Shown one piece after another: positions 25,931-34,595 of a stretch of 37,138 nucleotides of DNA. Positions within the stretch are counted from its first letter, which is position 1; each line of letters starts with the position of its first letter. The stretch lies in NCBI GenBank assembly GCA_009786825.1, contig WQRI01000009.1:1-37138 (forward strand), written 5' to 3'. The position numbers and the translations under genes are program-made. The notes under the pieces were generated by a model. That model did no database searches, was not told the DNA's origin, and saw only the letters and a list, made by a program, of their open reading frames with translations. Source of the DNA: Bacillota bacterium. Its GTDB lineage: Bacteria > Bacillota > Clostridia > Christensenellales > WQRI01.

Positions 25931-28867
25931 TTACCCATAACTCATATCGTCGTCATCATCTATACTGCTAGAGCCTGCTGGTAGTGGTGCTGGCACATTT
26001 TCTGTAGTTGTTGTTGGCGAGAAGTCGAAACTTGTTGGCGAGAAGTCGTCGTCCCCAAAGCCGCCCGTTAGTCCCGGTCTGCCGCTACCCGATGTGAAAC
26101 CATCACCTAGTGTATCTTGAGGCTTTTCTGCACCCATTTGGCTTGTCCAAATCTGATAGTATACACCGCCCTTTGCTAATAACTCGTCGTGCGTACCTTC
26201 CTCTGCAATTTTACTGCTATCAACAACAACAACCCTATCACACCTTCTAATAGTAGATAGTCTGTGCGCAACAACTAAAACAGTACATTGTAAACTGAAA
26301 AGCGTTTTATAAACTTGATTCTCTGCAACAAAGTCTAGTGCTGATGTTGCTTCGTCTAGTATTAAAATCTCTGGCTCTTTAATAAGCGCACGCGCTAGTG
26401 CCAAACGCTGTCGCTCTCCACCGGATAAGTTAGCACCCGCTTCCTCTAAAAACGTACCATACTTTGCCGGAAGTTTTTCTATAAAGTCTGCACAACCTGC
26501 CCTTTCCGCCGCCCTTTTAATCTCTTCGTATGTAGCCTCTCTTTTACCTAACTTGATATTATCAGAAACCGTCCCCGAGAAAAGTTCTACGTTTTGCGGA
26601 ACATACGCCATTCTGCGCCTTAAAAGTTTTTTGTCTAACTCTTCTATGTTATAACTGTTTATTAAAACACTACCCTCTTCTGGCTCCCAAAGCCCCAAAA
26701 CAAGTTTCGCGAGCGTAGTCTTACCGCCACCCGACTGACCAACTATAGCAACCTTTTCGCCCATCTTAAACCTAGTACTAACATCATTTAAAACCGGCGC
26801 TCTGCCACCATATCTAAACGTGATGTTCTTAATTTCTATGTCACCCTTCAAACAGAAGTCTGTAATAAGGTGGTCTTTATCTGGCTGCTCTTCATCTAAG
26901 TCGTAAAGCTCACTAATACGCTTCATCGCTATTTGCGCTTCTTGTATTTGTATCTGTAAACCAACAAGCCTTTCAACCGGTCCCATAAAATAGCCCGATA
27001 AACTCATAAATGCCATCTTAGAACCAAGTGTAATGTCGCCATTCATAACAGACAGCGCCGCTATACCCATAAGCGCTAAGTTACCAACCTGATTTACAAC
27101 ACCACCGATAGAGCCTTGAATGTTCTGTAAAATACTACCCCTATAGCCAACTCTAACTGTTTGAATAAATCTGTTTTCTAACTGCTCTAAAATCTCTTCT
27201 TCTACACCAAAACTCTTTATTGTCTCAACTGCACGTAAACTATCAATAGTCTGAGAACTCATCGCCGCTTGCTTTTCCATACTCTCTATGTTTAACTGCT
27301 TGTACGGTCTCAAAAAAGCGTAAACAAGTATGGCTTTAGAAATAGTTATAGCAACTATTATGAAAAAGAGCGTGCTGTTCATTATATAGAGTATAATACC
27401 ACTTATAACAATTAGCATTAAGTCTATTACTAAGGATAATGTTACTTGCGTAAATATTGCTGTTATTGTTCCGGCATCTTGGAAACGCGTAAGTATATCA
27501 CCCGTTCGCCTAGTACCAAAGAATTTCATCGGTAGCCCGAATATATGCTTGAAATAACCTAGCATAAGCGGGATATCTATTTTTAGGGATAAATGTACAA
27601 GTAAATGCTCTCTGGCTGCCCCGAGTAATATCTTAAATAGCCCCATAATACCAAAGGCAATACAGAGTAACAGAAGTTGGTTTCTAAGCCCGAAAGGTAA
27701 AATCTCATCCATCAACATTCTGTTAAAGAATGCGCCCGCAATACCTAAAACAGTTAAAATTATACTACCTATAATTGCTAAAACAAATAGTCTCTTTTGT
27801 GCGAATACAAGGCGAGAGAACCTATTAAATACGCTACCCGTCTTAATTTTGTCTGCTACAAAGTCTGTAGTAGGCGCACAAAGTATTAAGTTACCATCAA
27901 ACTCTTCAAAAAACTCTTCAGCTGACTGCTTAAGTAAACCTTTTGCTGGGTCTGCTATCATAAAGCCCGTTATCTTACCGCCCTTTTTATATATCTCGTG
28001 TATAACAATAAAGTGAGCAAGACCTTCCTTAGTAATAATTCTTGCAATAACCGGAAGCGTAAACGTTTCTTTAAAGCCGTCCCTTGTAAGTTTCCACGCC
28101 TTAGCCTCAAACCCTAATTTATGTAATGTGTTAACAATACCTAAAGCAGTAGTACCCCTTATGTCTGTACCACTTAAATCTCTTAGCCTTGTTATAGTTG
28201 TCTCTTTACCATAGTGTAAACAGATTGTAGCAATAACCGCAGCACCACAGTCTGCTATATCGTGCTGGCGAACAATCTTATATTTTTTAGTGCCAAACCA
28301 GCCCCTATCGCGCGAGAGTATAGACCTACCAAGCCCGGTAACAATCTTACCCGCAACTACAACCGGAAAAAATGCAGCCCCTAAAACATCGCCAATAACA
28401 GAGCCACCCGCGTCACTTCCAGCAGGTCTGGATACTGCAATACCCTCTTTTGGCGTACACATAACAATTGTGCCATCAAAGAAAGAGAAAAACTCTTTTG
28501 CCGATACCCTTACAAGCCCAACGGCTGGGTCTGCAATTAAAAACCTTGTTGGCTTTTTGCCCTTTCTGTCTATCTTATGTATAACAACATAAAACGAAAG
28601 ACCCTTTTTGGTGGTTATGCCCGCAATTGCAGGAAGCGGAAATTCGCTTTGGAACATCTCTTTAGTAAAGTCCCACACCTTAGATTTAAAGCCTAACTTA
28701 TCGAATGTATTACTAATACCTAAAGGAGTGTTTTCTGTAACACCTATGCTTTTAAGCGTTTTTAACCCTTCCGCGTGACCATATTGCATAAGGACAGTTG
28801 CAATAACCGCAGCCGTACTATCCTTACCAACACCACCTGTATGTTTTACAAATTTAAACTTACTCAT
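25931..28867 (-). CDS. Peptidase-containing ABC transporter (PCAT) with two tandem N-terminal C39 domains (first degenerate)
   Basis: Domain 2: RQHDIADCGAAVIAT...AHFIVIHE...FMIADPAKG; domain 1: KHTGGVGKDSTAAVIAT...SFYVVIHK...FLIADPAVG; NBD GQSGGGKTT, LSGGERQRLALARAL, ILILDEATSALD. Confidence 0.95.
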   Translation of the reverse strand: MSKFKFVKHTGGVGKDSTAAVIATVLMQYGHAEGLKTLKSIGVTENTPLGISNTFDKLGFKSKVWDFTKEMFQSEFPLPAIAGITTKKGLSFYVVIHKIDRKGKKPTRFLIADPAVGLVRVSAKEFFSFFDGTIVMCTPKEGIAVSRPAGSDAGGSVIGDVLGAAFFPVVVAGKIVTGLGRSILSRDRGWFGTKKYKIVRQHDIADCGAAVIATICLHYGKETTITRLRDLSGTDIRGTTALGIVNTLHKLGFEAKAWKLTRDGFKETFTLPVIARIITKEGLAHFIVIHEIYKKGGKITGFMIADPAKGLLKQSAEEFFEEFDGNLILCAPTTDFVADKIKTGSVFNRFSRLVFAQKRLFVLAIIGSIILTVLGIAGAFFNRMLMDEILPFGLRNQLLLLCIAFGIMGLFKILLGAAREHLLVHLSLKIDIPLMLGYFKHIFGLPMKFFGTRRTGDILTRFQDAGTITAIFTQVTLSLVIDLMLIVISGIILYIMNSTLFFIIVAITISKAILVYAFLRPYKQLNIESMEKQAAMSSQTIDSLRAVETIKSFGVEEEILEQLENRFIQTVRVGYRGSILQNIQGSIGGVVNQVGNLALMGIAALSVMNGDITLGSKMAFMSLSGYFMGPVERLVGLQIQIQEAQIAMKRISELYDLDEEQPDKDHLITDFCLKGDIEIKNITFRYGGRAPVLNDVSTRFKMGEKVAIVGQSGGGKTTLAKLVLGLWEPEEGSVLINSYNIEELDKKLLRRRMAYVPQNVELFSGTVSDNIKLGKREATYEEIKRAAERAGCADFIEKLPAKYGTFLEEAGANLSGGERQRLALARALIKEPEILILDEATSALDFVAENQVYKTLFSLQCTVLVVAHRLSTIRRCDRVVVVDSSKIAEEGTHDELLAKGGVYYQIWTSQMGAEKPQDTLGDGFTSGSGRPGLTGGFGDDDFSPTSFDFSPTTTTENVPAPLPAGSSSIDDDDDMSYG

Positions 28868-28928
28868 AGTTTTTCAGCCCTTTTTACTTTTGTATTTTTT
28901 ATAATTTTTAATCTTTTGTAACTTTTTT

Positions 28929-29106
28929 AGTGTAAATTGTAGATTGTAAAGTGTAAAGTGTTTAAACTCATTAAATACTTTTGCTTCTGAACAGCCTGCC
29001 TTTAGCTTGTGCGCAGTTTGCAAAATAAATTTTGCCCGCGCTAGCGGTGAAACCACTTTACACTCTACACTTTACACTTTACACTTTACACTTTACACTT
29101 TAAATT
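28929..29106. repeat. R1 repeat copy H
   Basis: AGTGTAAATTGTAGATTGTAAAGTGTAAAGTG...CTCATTAAATACTTTTGCTTCTGAACAGCCTGCC...TTTTGCCCGCGCTAGCGGTGAAACCACTTTACACTCTACACTTTACACTTTACACT. Confidence 0.9.
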
Positions 29107-29125
29107 GTTTCACACAATTTAGTAA

Positions 29126-31156
29126 TTATCTAAGTCTTCCAAATATAAACTCTGCTAGCCATATAAGCCACGTTGTTTGGTCGTGCTGTATGCGGCTGTC
29201 GCCAATCATACCAGAACTTAGGTATACCCTTCTGCCCGTTCTGTTACACGTTAGGTACTGCACGTATGGCTCTACTAAAACCCTAAAGAATATTCCGTCT
29301 GGTCTTCTTGTTGCGTCTGCGTCTATATGTATAACGCGCCCCCTAACATTACCAAAGTCTTGCTGTATAACACCTTGCATAACTGTTGTAACACTTTGAC
29401 CTATCTCTAGGTTGTGTCTGTGAGATGTGTCTACCCACGTCTCTAAAACCAAATCGTCGTCGTCTTCCGATATTATACTTGCAAGCAACATACCCGGCTG
29501 AACAACCGTACCGATAGTTAACCCCGCAGTTAACTGAAGTATGCCGCCCTCTGTCGCCCAAATCGTATAGTTTTCGCGAGACGCCTCGTGTACTGCTATC
29601 TGAGTTTGCTGATTAACAATTTGTTGGTTTATATTCTCTAAGTTATTCGTATACCTATTTATAAAAGTACGGCTAAACTCACCAAGCGTAACCTGATTAA
29701 ACAAAGCCCTATTAGCCTCTCTCTCACGCCTTTCCAAATACTGCAAAAAATGTTCTACAGCATTAGCCCCAACGCCAAGGTGAAGTTGCCCACTTTCAAA
29801 ACGACGCTCAAACGGACGCCCAGCAGTAGTTTGCCCTGCAAAAGGATAGCTTGCAAAGATAGCATCTCTATCTATTACTAATTCGTTTGATTGTAAAGGT
29901 CTACGAATAGGACCCGTATCACCATCTATGTAAACATTATTTATGAAACGAACTACCCTATATCTCCAATCATAAATTTCCACTTGCGCCGCTATTTGTG
30001 CAACTCTGCCTTGGTAACTGCGTGTCGCAGCAGTAATATTTTCATTCAAAGCAAGCCTACCAATCTCACCCTCTATGTCAGAATTAGCAACTGATGTTCT
30101 GTGGCTTGCGTGTGCTATGGTAGATAGTGCAATGTGCCTATTATTCGTCCAGGTTATAACAGTATCAAATCTTGATGCTGCCAATTCTCTATCAAATGGA
30201 CGCGCCCTATAAAAGTCGTATATCAGCCCTGCAACTGCACCAGCCCTACCATTCTGACTATTACCATTCGCAACCGCTTCGGCTCTACTATTGGCAACCC
30301 TAAAAGCCTCAAAAGGATTTCTTGGTATGTCAATATTTCGATTAGAATCTATAATTATACTCAACGAGTATCTATGATAATTACAAATCCTAAGGCCTCT
30401 TAAATGCCTGTCAAGTATATAAAAAGTGTTCACTCGCCTTTGATAATAATTTCTCTGCTGTATGTGTTCGTTCTTTGAAATAGTCGCATCTACCATTGCA
30501 CTAATGTGCGGCGCTACAATTGCTGGTCTTCTAATTCTAAGCGCCTCTTGGTTAAATTCAGCATTTTCACTTGCGTCATCTGAAGCTTCTCCTACTGCTC
30601 GTATAAACGCTGCAGCACTATCAAAGGCACTTCGCCTATTAGGGTTAAAATCGTCTACTGTCTCTCCTATAACAAGGTTAGGTGCGAAAGGATTTCGGTT
30701 ATTCATAATCTCTTCCCAATTTGCTGGGTCGTATATGTAATTTCTTATAAAGTTTAGTAATATATCTGTGTAAACGCTTCTTGCTGCATCTTGCTCTATA
30801 GACCTTGCTATTTGGTCTATTTGCGCTTGTACTTGAGAATCGTTTAAAACAAACAACTCTTGACCCGCCTCTATAATATCGCCGTCTTCTATAAGTCTGC
30901 CTTCTTCCGCATTCCAACCTAAGCGCAGTATTGGGGCAGATACTATAGGCATAACACTTACGCGCGTAGTACTAGTAATAGTACCAGTAGCCCTAACAAC
31001 AAATGTTCTAGGCGCAAATGCAGAAAGTGTTATAACACCAATTAGGCATATTAACGTGAAAATCGTCATAATAACCCCAAACGGTGGCGGCTTTCTGTCG
31101 TATATTAACTTACTCTCTCTTAATTCATTAAAATTGTACTCATCAAAATTTTTCAT
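29126..31156 (-). CDS. HlyD-family secretion adaptor, long form (paralogue 2)
   Basis: MKNFDEYNFNELRESKLIYDRKPPPFG...one TM...APRTFVVRATGTITSTTRVSVMPIV...EAGQELFVLND...GILQLTAGLTIGTVVQPGMLLASI; paralogue of 31315..33390. Confidence 0.85.
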   Translation of the reverse strand: MKNFDEYNFNELRESKLIYDRKPPPFGVIMTIFTLICLIGVITLSAFAPRTFVVRATGTITSTTRVSVMPIVSAPILRLGWNAEEGRLIEDGDIIEAGQELFVLNDSQVQAQIDQIARSIEQDAARSVYTDILLNFIRNYIYDPANWEEIMNNRNPFAPNLVIGETVDDFNPNRRSAFDSAAAFIRAVGEASDDASENAEFNQEALRIRRPAIVAPHISAMVDATISKNEHIQQRNYYQRRVNTFYILDRHLRGLRICNYHRYSLSIIIDSNRNIDIPRNPFEAFRVANSRAEAVANGNSQNGRAGAVAGLIYDFYRARPFDRELAASRFDTVITWTNNRHIALSTIAHASHRTSVANSDIEGEIGRLALNENITAATRSYQGRVAQIAAQVEIYDWRYRVVRFINNVYIDGDTGPIRRPLQSNELVIDRDAIFASYPFAGQTTAGRPFERRFESGQLHLGVGANAVEHFLQYLERREREANRALFNQVTLGEFSRTFINRYTNNLENINQQIVNQQTQIAVHEASRENYTIWATEGGILQLTAGLTIGTVVQPGMLLASIISEDDDDLVLETWVDTSHRHNLEIGQSVTTVMQGVIQQDFGNVRGRVIHIDADATRRPDGIFFRVLVEPYVQYLTCNRTGRRVYLSSGMIGDSRIQHDQTTWLIWLAEFIFGRLR

Positions 31157-31173
31157 AAAACCCCCTTTTGCTA

Positions 31174-31316
31174 TTGTAAAGTGCAAAGTGTAAAGTGTAA
31201 AATGCCTACACTCATTAAATGCTTTACTTTTTAACAGCCTGCACTATGCACTTGTCACAAATTTGCAAATTAAATCTTGCCCGCGCTAGCGGTGAAACCA
31301 CTTTACACTTTACATT
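31174..31316. repeat. R1 repeat copy I
   Basis: TTGTAAAGTGCAAAGTGTAAAGTGTAAAATG...CTCATTAAATGCTTTACTTTTTAACAGCCTGCAC...CTTGCCCGCGCTAGCGGTGAAACCACTTTACACTTTACATT. Confidence 0.88.
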
Positions 31317-33390
31317 ATCTAAGACTGCCAGTAACTCTACTAAACAGCCACCTTAGCCACGTTGTTTCGTCGTGCTGTACTCGCCCCTCACCTGCCATAC
31401 CTGTTATTATATTAACTCGTCTGCCGTGTCTGCATTCTAGGTATGTGTAACTAAGTTCTACTACTATTCTAAAAAACGAATCTCCGTCTTCCGTGGTTGT
31501 GGCGGTTGCGTCTATATGCCTAACTATGCTTCTAAGCGTACCAAAGTCTTGTTGCATCACGCCCGCTATGTTAATCTCTACTGTTGCCCCTATATATATT
31601 CTAGACCTATCTTCTGTTTGTATCATCGCTTCAAAAAGTAAATAGTCTGCATCTTCAGAACTTATGTTTCCAAGCAGCGTACCCGGGCTTATAACCATAC
31701 CCTCTGTAAGCCCAGCGGCAATATGGACAACGCCATCTTTGCCAGCCCTAATTGTGTATTGCTGCAAATTAGTGTTATGTGTAAACAACTGATTTTCGTG
31801 TTCTAACACCCTAATTCTTGTATTCTCTATAGTCGTATATTGCTGCACCCTATATTGCTGAGACCAATTGTTAAAATTTACTTGGTCGAACTGCCCTTGG
31901 TCTGACTCTCTTTCTCTTTGCTCTACATAGGCTATAAACTGGTCTATAGCACTACGCCCCGCACTATTTGGTGCAAATGCCCCGCCAGAACCGGTACGCC
32001 CTACAAATAAGGGGTGAGTAGTTAAATTATTTGGTCCTGTCCAACTTCTTGCTGTGCCTACTGCGGTAAATGTATCTCCCGGCAACTGAAATTCGTTTAT
32101 AAAACTAACAACTCTATTTCTCCAATCTCTAATATTTTGCTGCACCGCTATTGTCTCTGAGCGTTGAAGCCTATTACGCCTTGCGCTATCTTCTGCATCA
32201 AACAAATTCATACCGCTAACCCTATGGTCTATATCAACTCGTGTAAGCCTAACCCTTTGGTTTTCTGAAGCCGCTAAACCATTTATCTCAGTATGGCGCA
32301 CCTCCGCCATCGAACGTAGCAACTCAAACCTTTCGTGCGCTAAATCTATATCAAACGAACCACCGCCAGGAACAGGAGAATTCGAATTGTTTCTGTAAAA
32401 ATCCCATAAAGGTCCTTGTGTTGTTGCGCGATTTGTGCGAGAGCGGTCGTTGTTAGGAATAAAATAGAAAGTACCTGCAGGTCTCGTTGCTCTTCTCCTT
32501 ATCCAGTAGTCGCCGTTTTGAAAAGGGCTGTTCGGAAAATATATAGTATATCTTCTTCCACTCCTACTACCATATCTACGAAATCTTACAGGATATACGT
32601 GATGCCCACCGTTAAAAGCTCCAACCGCACTATCATAAATTGAATCCATTGTATAACAAATACCAATATTTCCAAGCACCCACCTTAATACAATAAAGGT
32701 ACGCTCTAGCCTCCTGTAATGGTCGTAGTTTCTTTGGCTATTTTCAATTTCTTGTCTTGCGTTTTCTCTTGCTGTTATGTGTGGCGCCATTAGTTCTGGC
32801 TTACGCTCGTCTAGTTGCTCTTGCGTAAACTCTACATCTCTTGCAGCGCGCGCCTCTTGCGTTCTGAAAGAATGTAAAAAGTTTTCTACTGTCGTGTAAG
32901 CGCTTCTTCTATTAACCGAAAAGTCTGCTATGCTCTCGCCTATAATAGGGCAAGGGCGAAAAGGGTTTTGCATACTAAATGGGTTATTTAAGTTAAAGCC
33001 ATCTATAAAGGCTACTATCTGATTAGTATACTCGGCACGCTCTGTATAGTGCGCTACCATACTCTCAAGTTGAATTATTTGCGTCTGCAAAGCAGTATCG
33101 TCTAAAGTAAAAAGTGTATCGCCTTCTGAAACTCTCTCGCCATCTTCAACATCTATACTTTTTATATTGCCGCCAACATTATTCATTATGTTTATGCGGC
33201 TCTCACTAGTTATAGTTCCGCTAGCCCTTACAACGTATGTTCTTGGTGAAAATGCAGCAAGCAAAGTAGCGCCAATTAAAAGTGACGATACTAAAACAAT
33301 TAAAATTCTGCCAAAACTTGGCGGCCTTTTATCAAATAATAACTTGCTATTTTTCAACTCGTGAAACGAATACTCTCTCAAACCACTCAT
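31315..33390 (-). CDS. HlyD-family secretion adaptor, long form (paralogue 1)
   Basis: MSGLREYSFHELKNSKLLFDKRPPSFGRILIVLVSSLLIGATLLAAFSPRTYVVRASGTITSESRINIM...GERVSEGDTLFTLDD...GVVHIAAGLTEGMVISPGTLLGNI. Confidence 0.87.
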   Translation of the reverse strand: MSGLREYSFHELKNSKLLFDKRPPSFGRILIVLVSSLLIGATLLAAFSPRTYVVRASGTITSESRINIMNNVGGNIKSIDVEDGERVSEGDTLFTLDDTALQTQIIQLESMVAHYTERAEYTNQIVAFIDGFNLNNPFSMQNPFRPCPIIGESIADFSVNRRSAYTTVENFLHSFRTQEARAARDVEFTQEQLDERKPELMAPHITARENARQEIENSQRNYDHYRRLERTFIVLRWVLGNIGICYTMDSIYDSAVGAFNGGHHVYPVRFRRYGSRSGRRYTIYFPNSPFQNGDYWIRRRATRPAGTFYFIPNNDRSRTNRATTQGPLWDFYRNNSNSPVPGGGSFDIDLAHERFELLRSMAEVRHTEINGLAASENQRVRLTRVDIDHRVSGMNLFDAEDSARRNRLQRSETIAVQQNIRDWRNRVVSFINEFQLPGDTFTAVGTARSWTGPNNLTTHPLFVGRTGSGGAFAPNSAGRSAIDQFIAYVEQRERESDQGQFDQVNFNNWSQQYRVQQYTTIENTRIRVLEHENQLFTHNTNLQQYTIRAGKDGVVHIAAGLTEGMVISPGTLLGNISSEDADYLLFEAMIQTEDRSRIYIGATVEINIAGVMQQDFGTLRSIVRHIDATATTTEDGDSFFRIVVELSYTYLECRHGRRVNIITGMAGEGRVQHDETTWLRWLFSRVTGSLR

Positions 33391-33416
33391 AATGGTCTCC
33401 CCCTTTTTGTTTTTTT

Positions 33417-33566
33417 AGTGTAAAGTGTAAAATGTAAAGTGGCTACACCCACTAAATGCAAGACATTTGAACAGCCTGCATTACATACTTACAAGCGACT
33501 GCAGAATGAATATTGCACGCGCCAGCGTCGAAATCACTTTACACTCTGCACTTTACACTTTACACT
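33417..33566. repeat. R1 repeat copy J
   Basis: AGTGTAAAGTGTAAAATGTAAAGTG...CACTAAATGCAAGACATTTGAACAGCCTGCATT...ATTGCACGCGCCAGCGTCGAAATCACTTTACACTCTGCACTTTACACTTTACACT. Confidence 0.87.
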
Positions 33567-34035
33567 ATTTTTTAAGCGGCATAAATACATCTGCCAATAT
33601 CTGATTAGATTCTTCTTTTACTAAAACGATGTAAGTCTCACCCGTTACTTCTAAGTTATTCTCGTAAGAGTGAAGTTGCAATTTCATAGTTGCAAACTTT
33701 AAATTGTCTGCATTGTCGTTAAACCTTACAAACAAACAATTGTCTACCTTTAACTCTTTATCAAAAAGATAAGGTGGCTCTAGTTTAATGTTATCTTCCT
33801 TTAACTGAACTAGAATTCTGCTGTCTATTACAGGCGAGCCATCTGCCCTTGTTCCCTTAACCCCGCTAGAATACATAATTAAAGGTCCTACCGTCTCGTA
33901 GCCCTTTGCCGAAATCCAGTTGTGTAAAAATTCTACTTGCTTGTCCTGCGCAAAAACTTCTTTCTCAGGAACTTGTCTCGCTAAAACATTGTTAAGTTTT
34001 AGCACCTTGCTTTCTCTAAATTCTAGTTTAGACAT
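33565..34035 (-). CDS. GyrI-like/DUF5085-like effector-binding-fold protein, first gene of the export operon
   Basis: ~156 aa MSKLEFRESKVLKLNNVLARQVPEKEV...KGYETVGPLIMYSSG...SRILVQL...; AAAGGAGGTAGAAAATATG RBS; family assignment is tentative. Confidence 0.5.
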   Translation of the reverse strand: MSKLEFRESKVLKLNNVLARQVPEKEVFAQDKQVEFLHNWISAKGYETVGPLIMYSSGVKGTRADGSPVIDSRILVQLKEDNIKLEPPYLFDKELKVDNCLFVRFNDNADNLKFATMKLQLHSYENNLEVTGETYIVLVKEESNQILADVFMPLKK

Positions 34036-34132
34036 ATTTTCTACCTCCTTTACCGCCACAATAAATTTAAATTTAATTTTTTTGTTTACGCGCACATCTT
34101 TTTATTTTCTCGCGCATTTGTTTTTTTCACAA

Positions 34133-34165
34133 CCTTACGTAGTTTTTTCTTTACCCTTACGTAGT
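34133..34165 (-). promoter_or_regulatory. Direct-repeat operator candidate (LytTR/PlnC-like spacing)
   Basis: Minus strand ACTACGTAAGGGTAAAGAAAAAACTACGTAAGG: TACGTAAGG-N13-TACGTAAGG, 22 bp period, upstream of the export operon. Confidence 0.5.
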
Positions 34166-34231
34166 TGTTTTTTCTTTTGTTGTTTGTTTTTTTAGCGGTA
34201 AAAATATATTATTTTATTTTTATATATTTTC

Positions 34232-34260
34232 ATTATAACACATTACAAAAAATAATGCAA
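34232..34260 (-). promoter_or_regulatory. Candidate promoter of the export operon
   Basis: TTGCAT-N17-TATAAT on the minus strand. Confidence 0.65.
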
Positions 34261-34383
34261 GCGTTTTTCATAACTTTTTCATAAAATTTAATAATTTTTT
34301 CACATTTGCAAATTACCCTATTTATCTGCTTGTATCAAACTGTTATTCTGTATACGTATTTAGTAATATCTCTACTTATTTGC

Positions 34384-34412
34384 ATTTTAACACATTTTTA
34401 ACAATAATGCAA
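34384..34412 (-). promoter_or_regulatory. Second, similar candidate promoter of the export operon
   Basis: TTGCAT-N17-TAAAAT, with GCTTGCATTATT...AATGTGTTA.AAT shared with 34232-34260. Confidence 0.55.
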
Positions 34413-34494
34413 GCATTTTTAACAAATTTCTTAAAATAATTAAATTTTTGTTTTTTGTGTCACGGGGACGTGTTAACTGACCCACGGCTACAAA

Positions 34495-34553
34495 TAATTC
34501 CCCGCGCTAAGCGGGTGTAACCATTTAACATTTAAAATTTAACATTTAACATT
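34495..34553. repeat. R1 half-copy K
   Basis: AATTCCCCGCGCTAAGCGGGTGTAACCATTTAACATTTAAAATTTAACATTTAACATT. Confidence 0.65.
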
Positions 34554-34579
34554 AAAAAAAGGGATGCATAAACATCCCC
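34554..34579 (-). terminator. Terminator downstream of SRP RNA
   Basis: Minus strand GGGATGTTTATGCATCCCTTTTTTT. Confidence 0.8.
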
Positions 34580-34595
34580 TTTAATTTCAAAAAAA

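Noticed and set aside
9283-34553. R1 heptamer arrays as a CRISPR or as ORF-coding sequence (e.g. HFTLYTLHFTL peptides in the ORF track)
   Set aside because: Units are 7 nt without spacers; the ORF extensions arise from translating the repeat (e.g. upstream extension of alaS, ORF 29007..29399).
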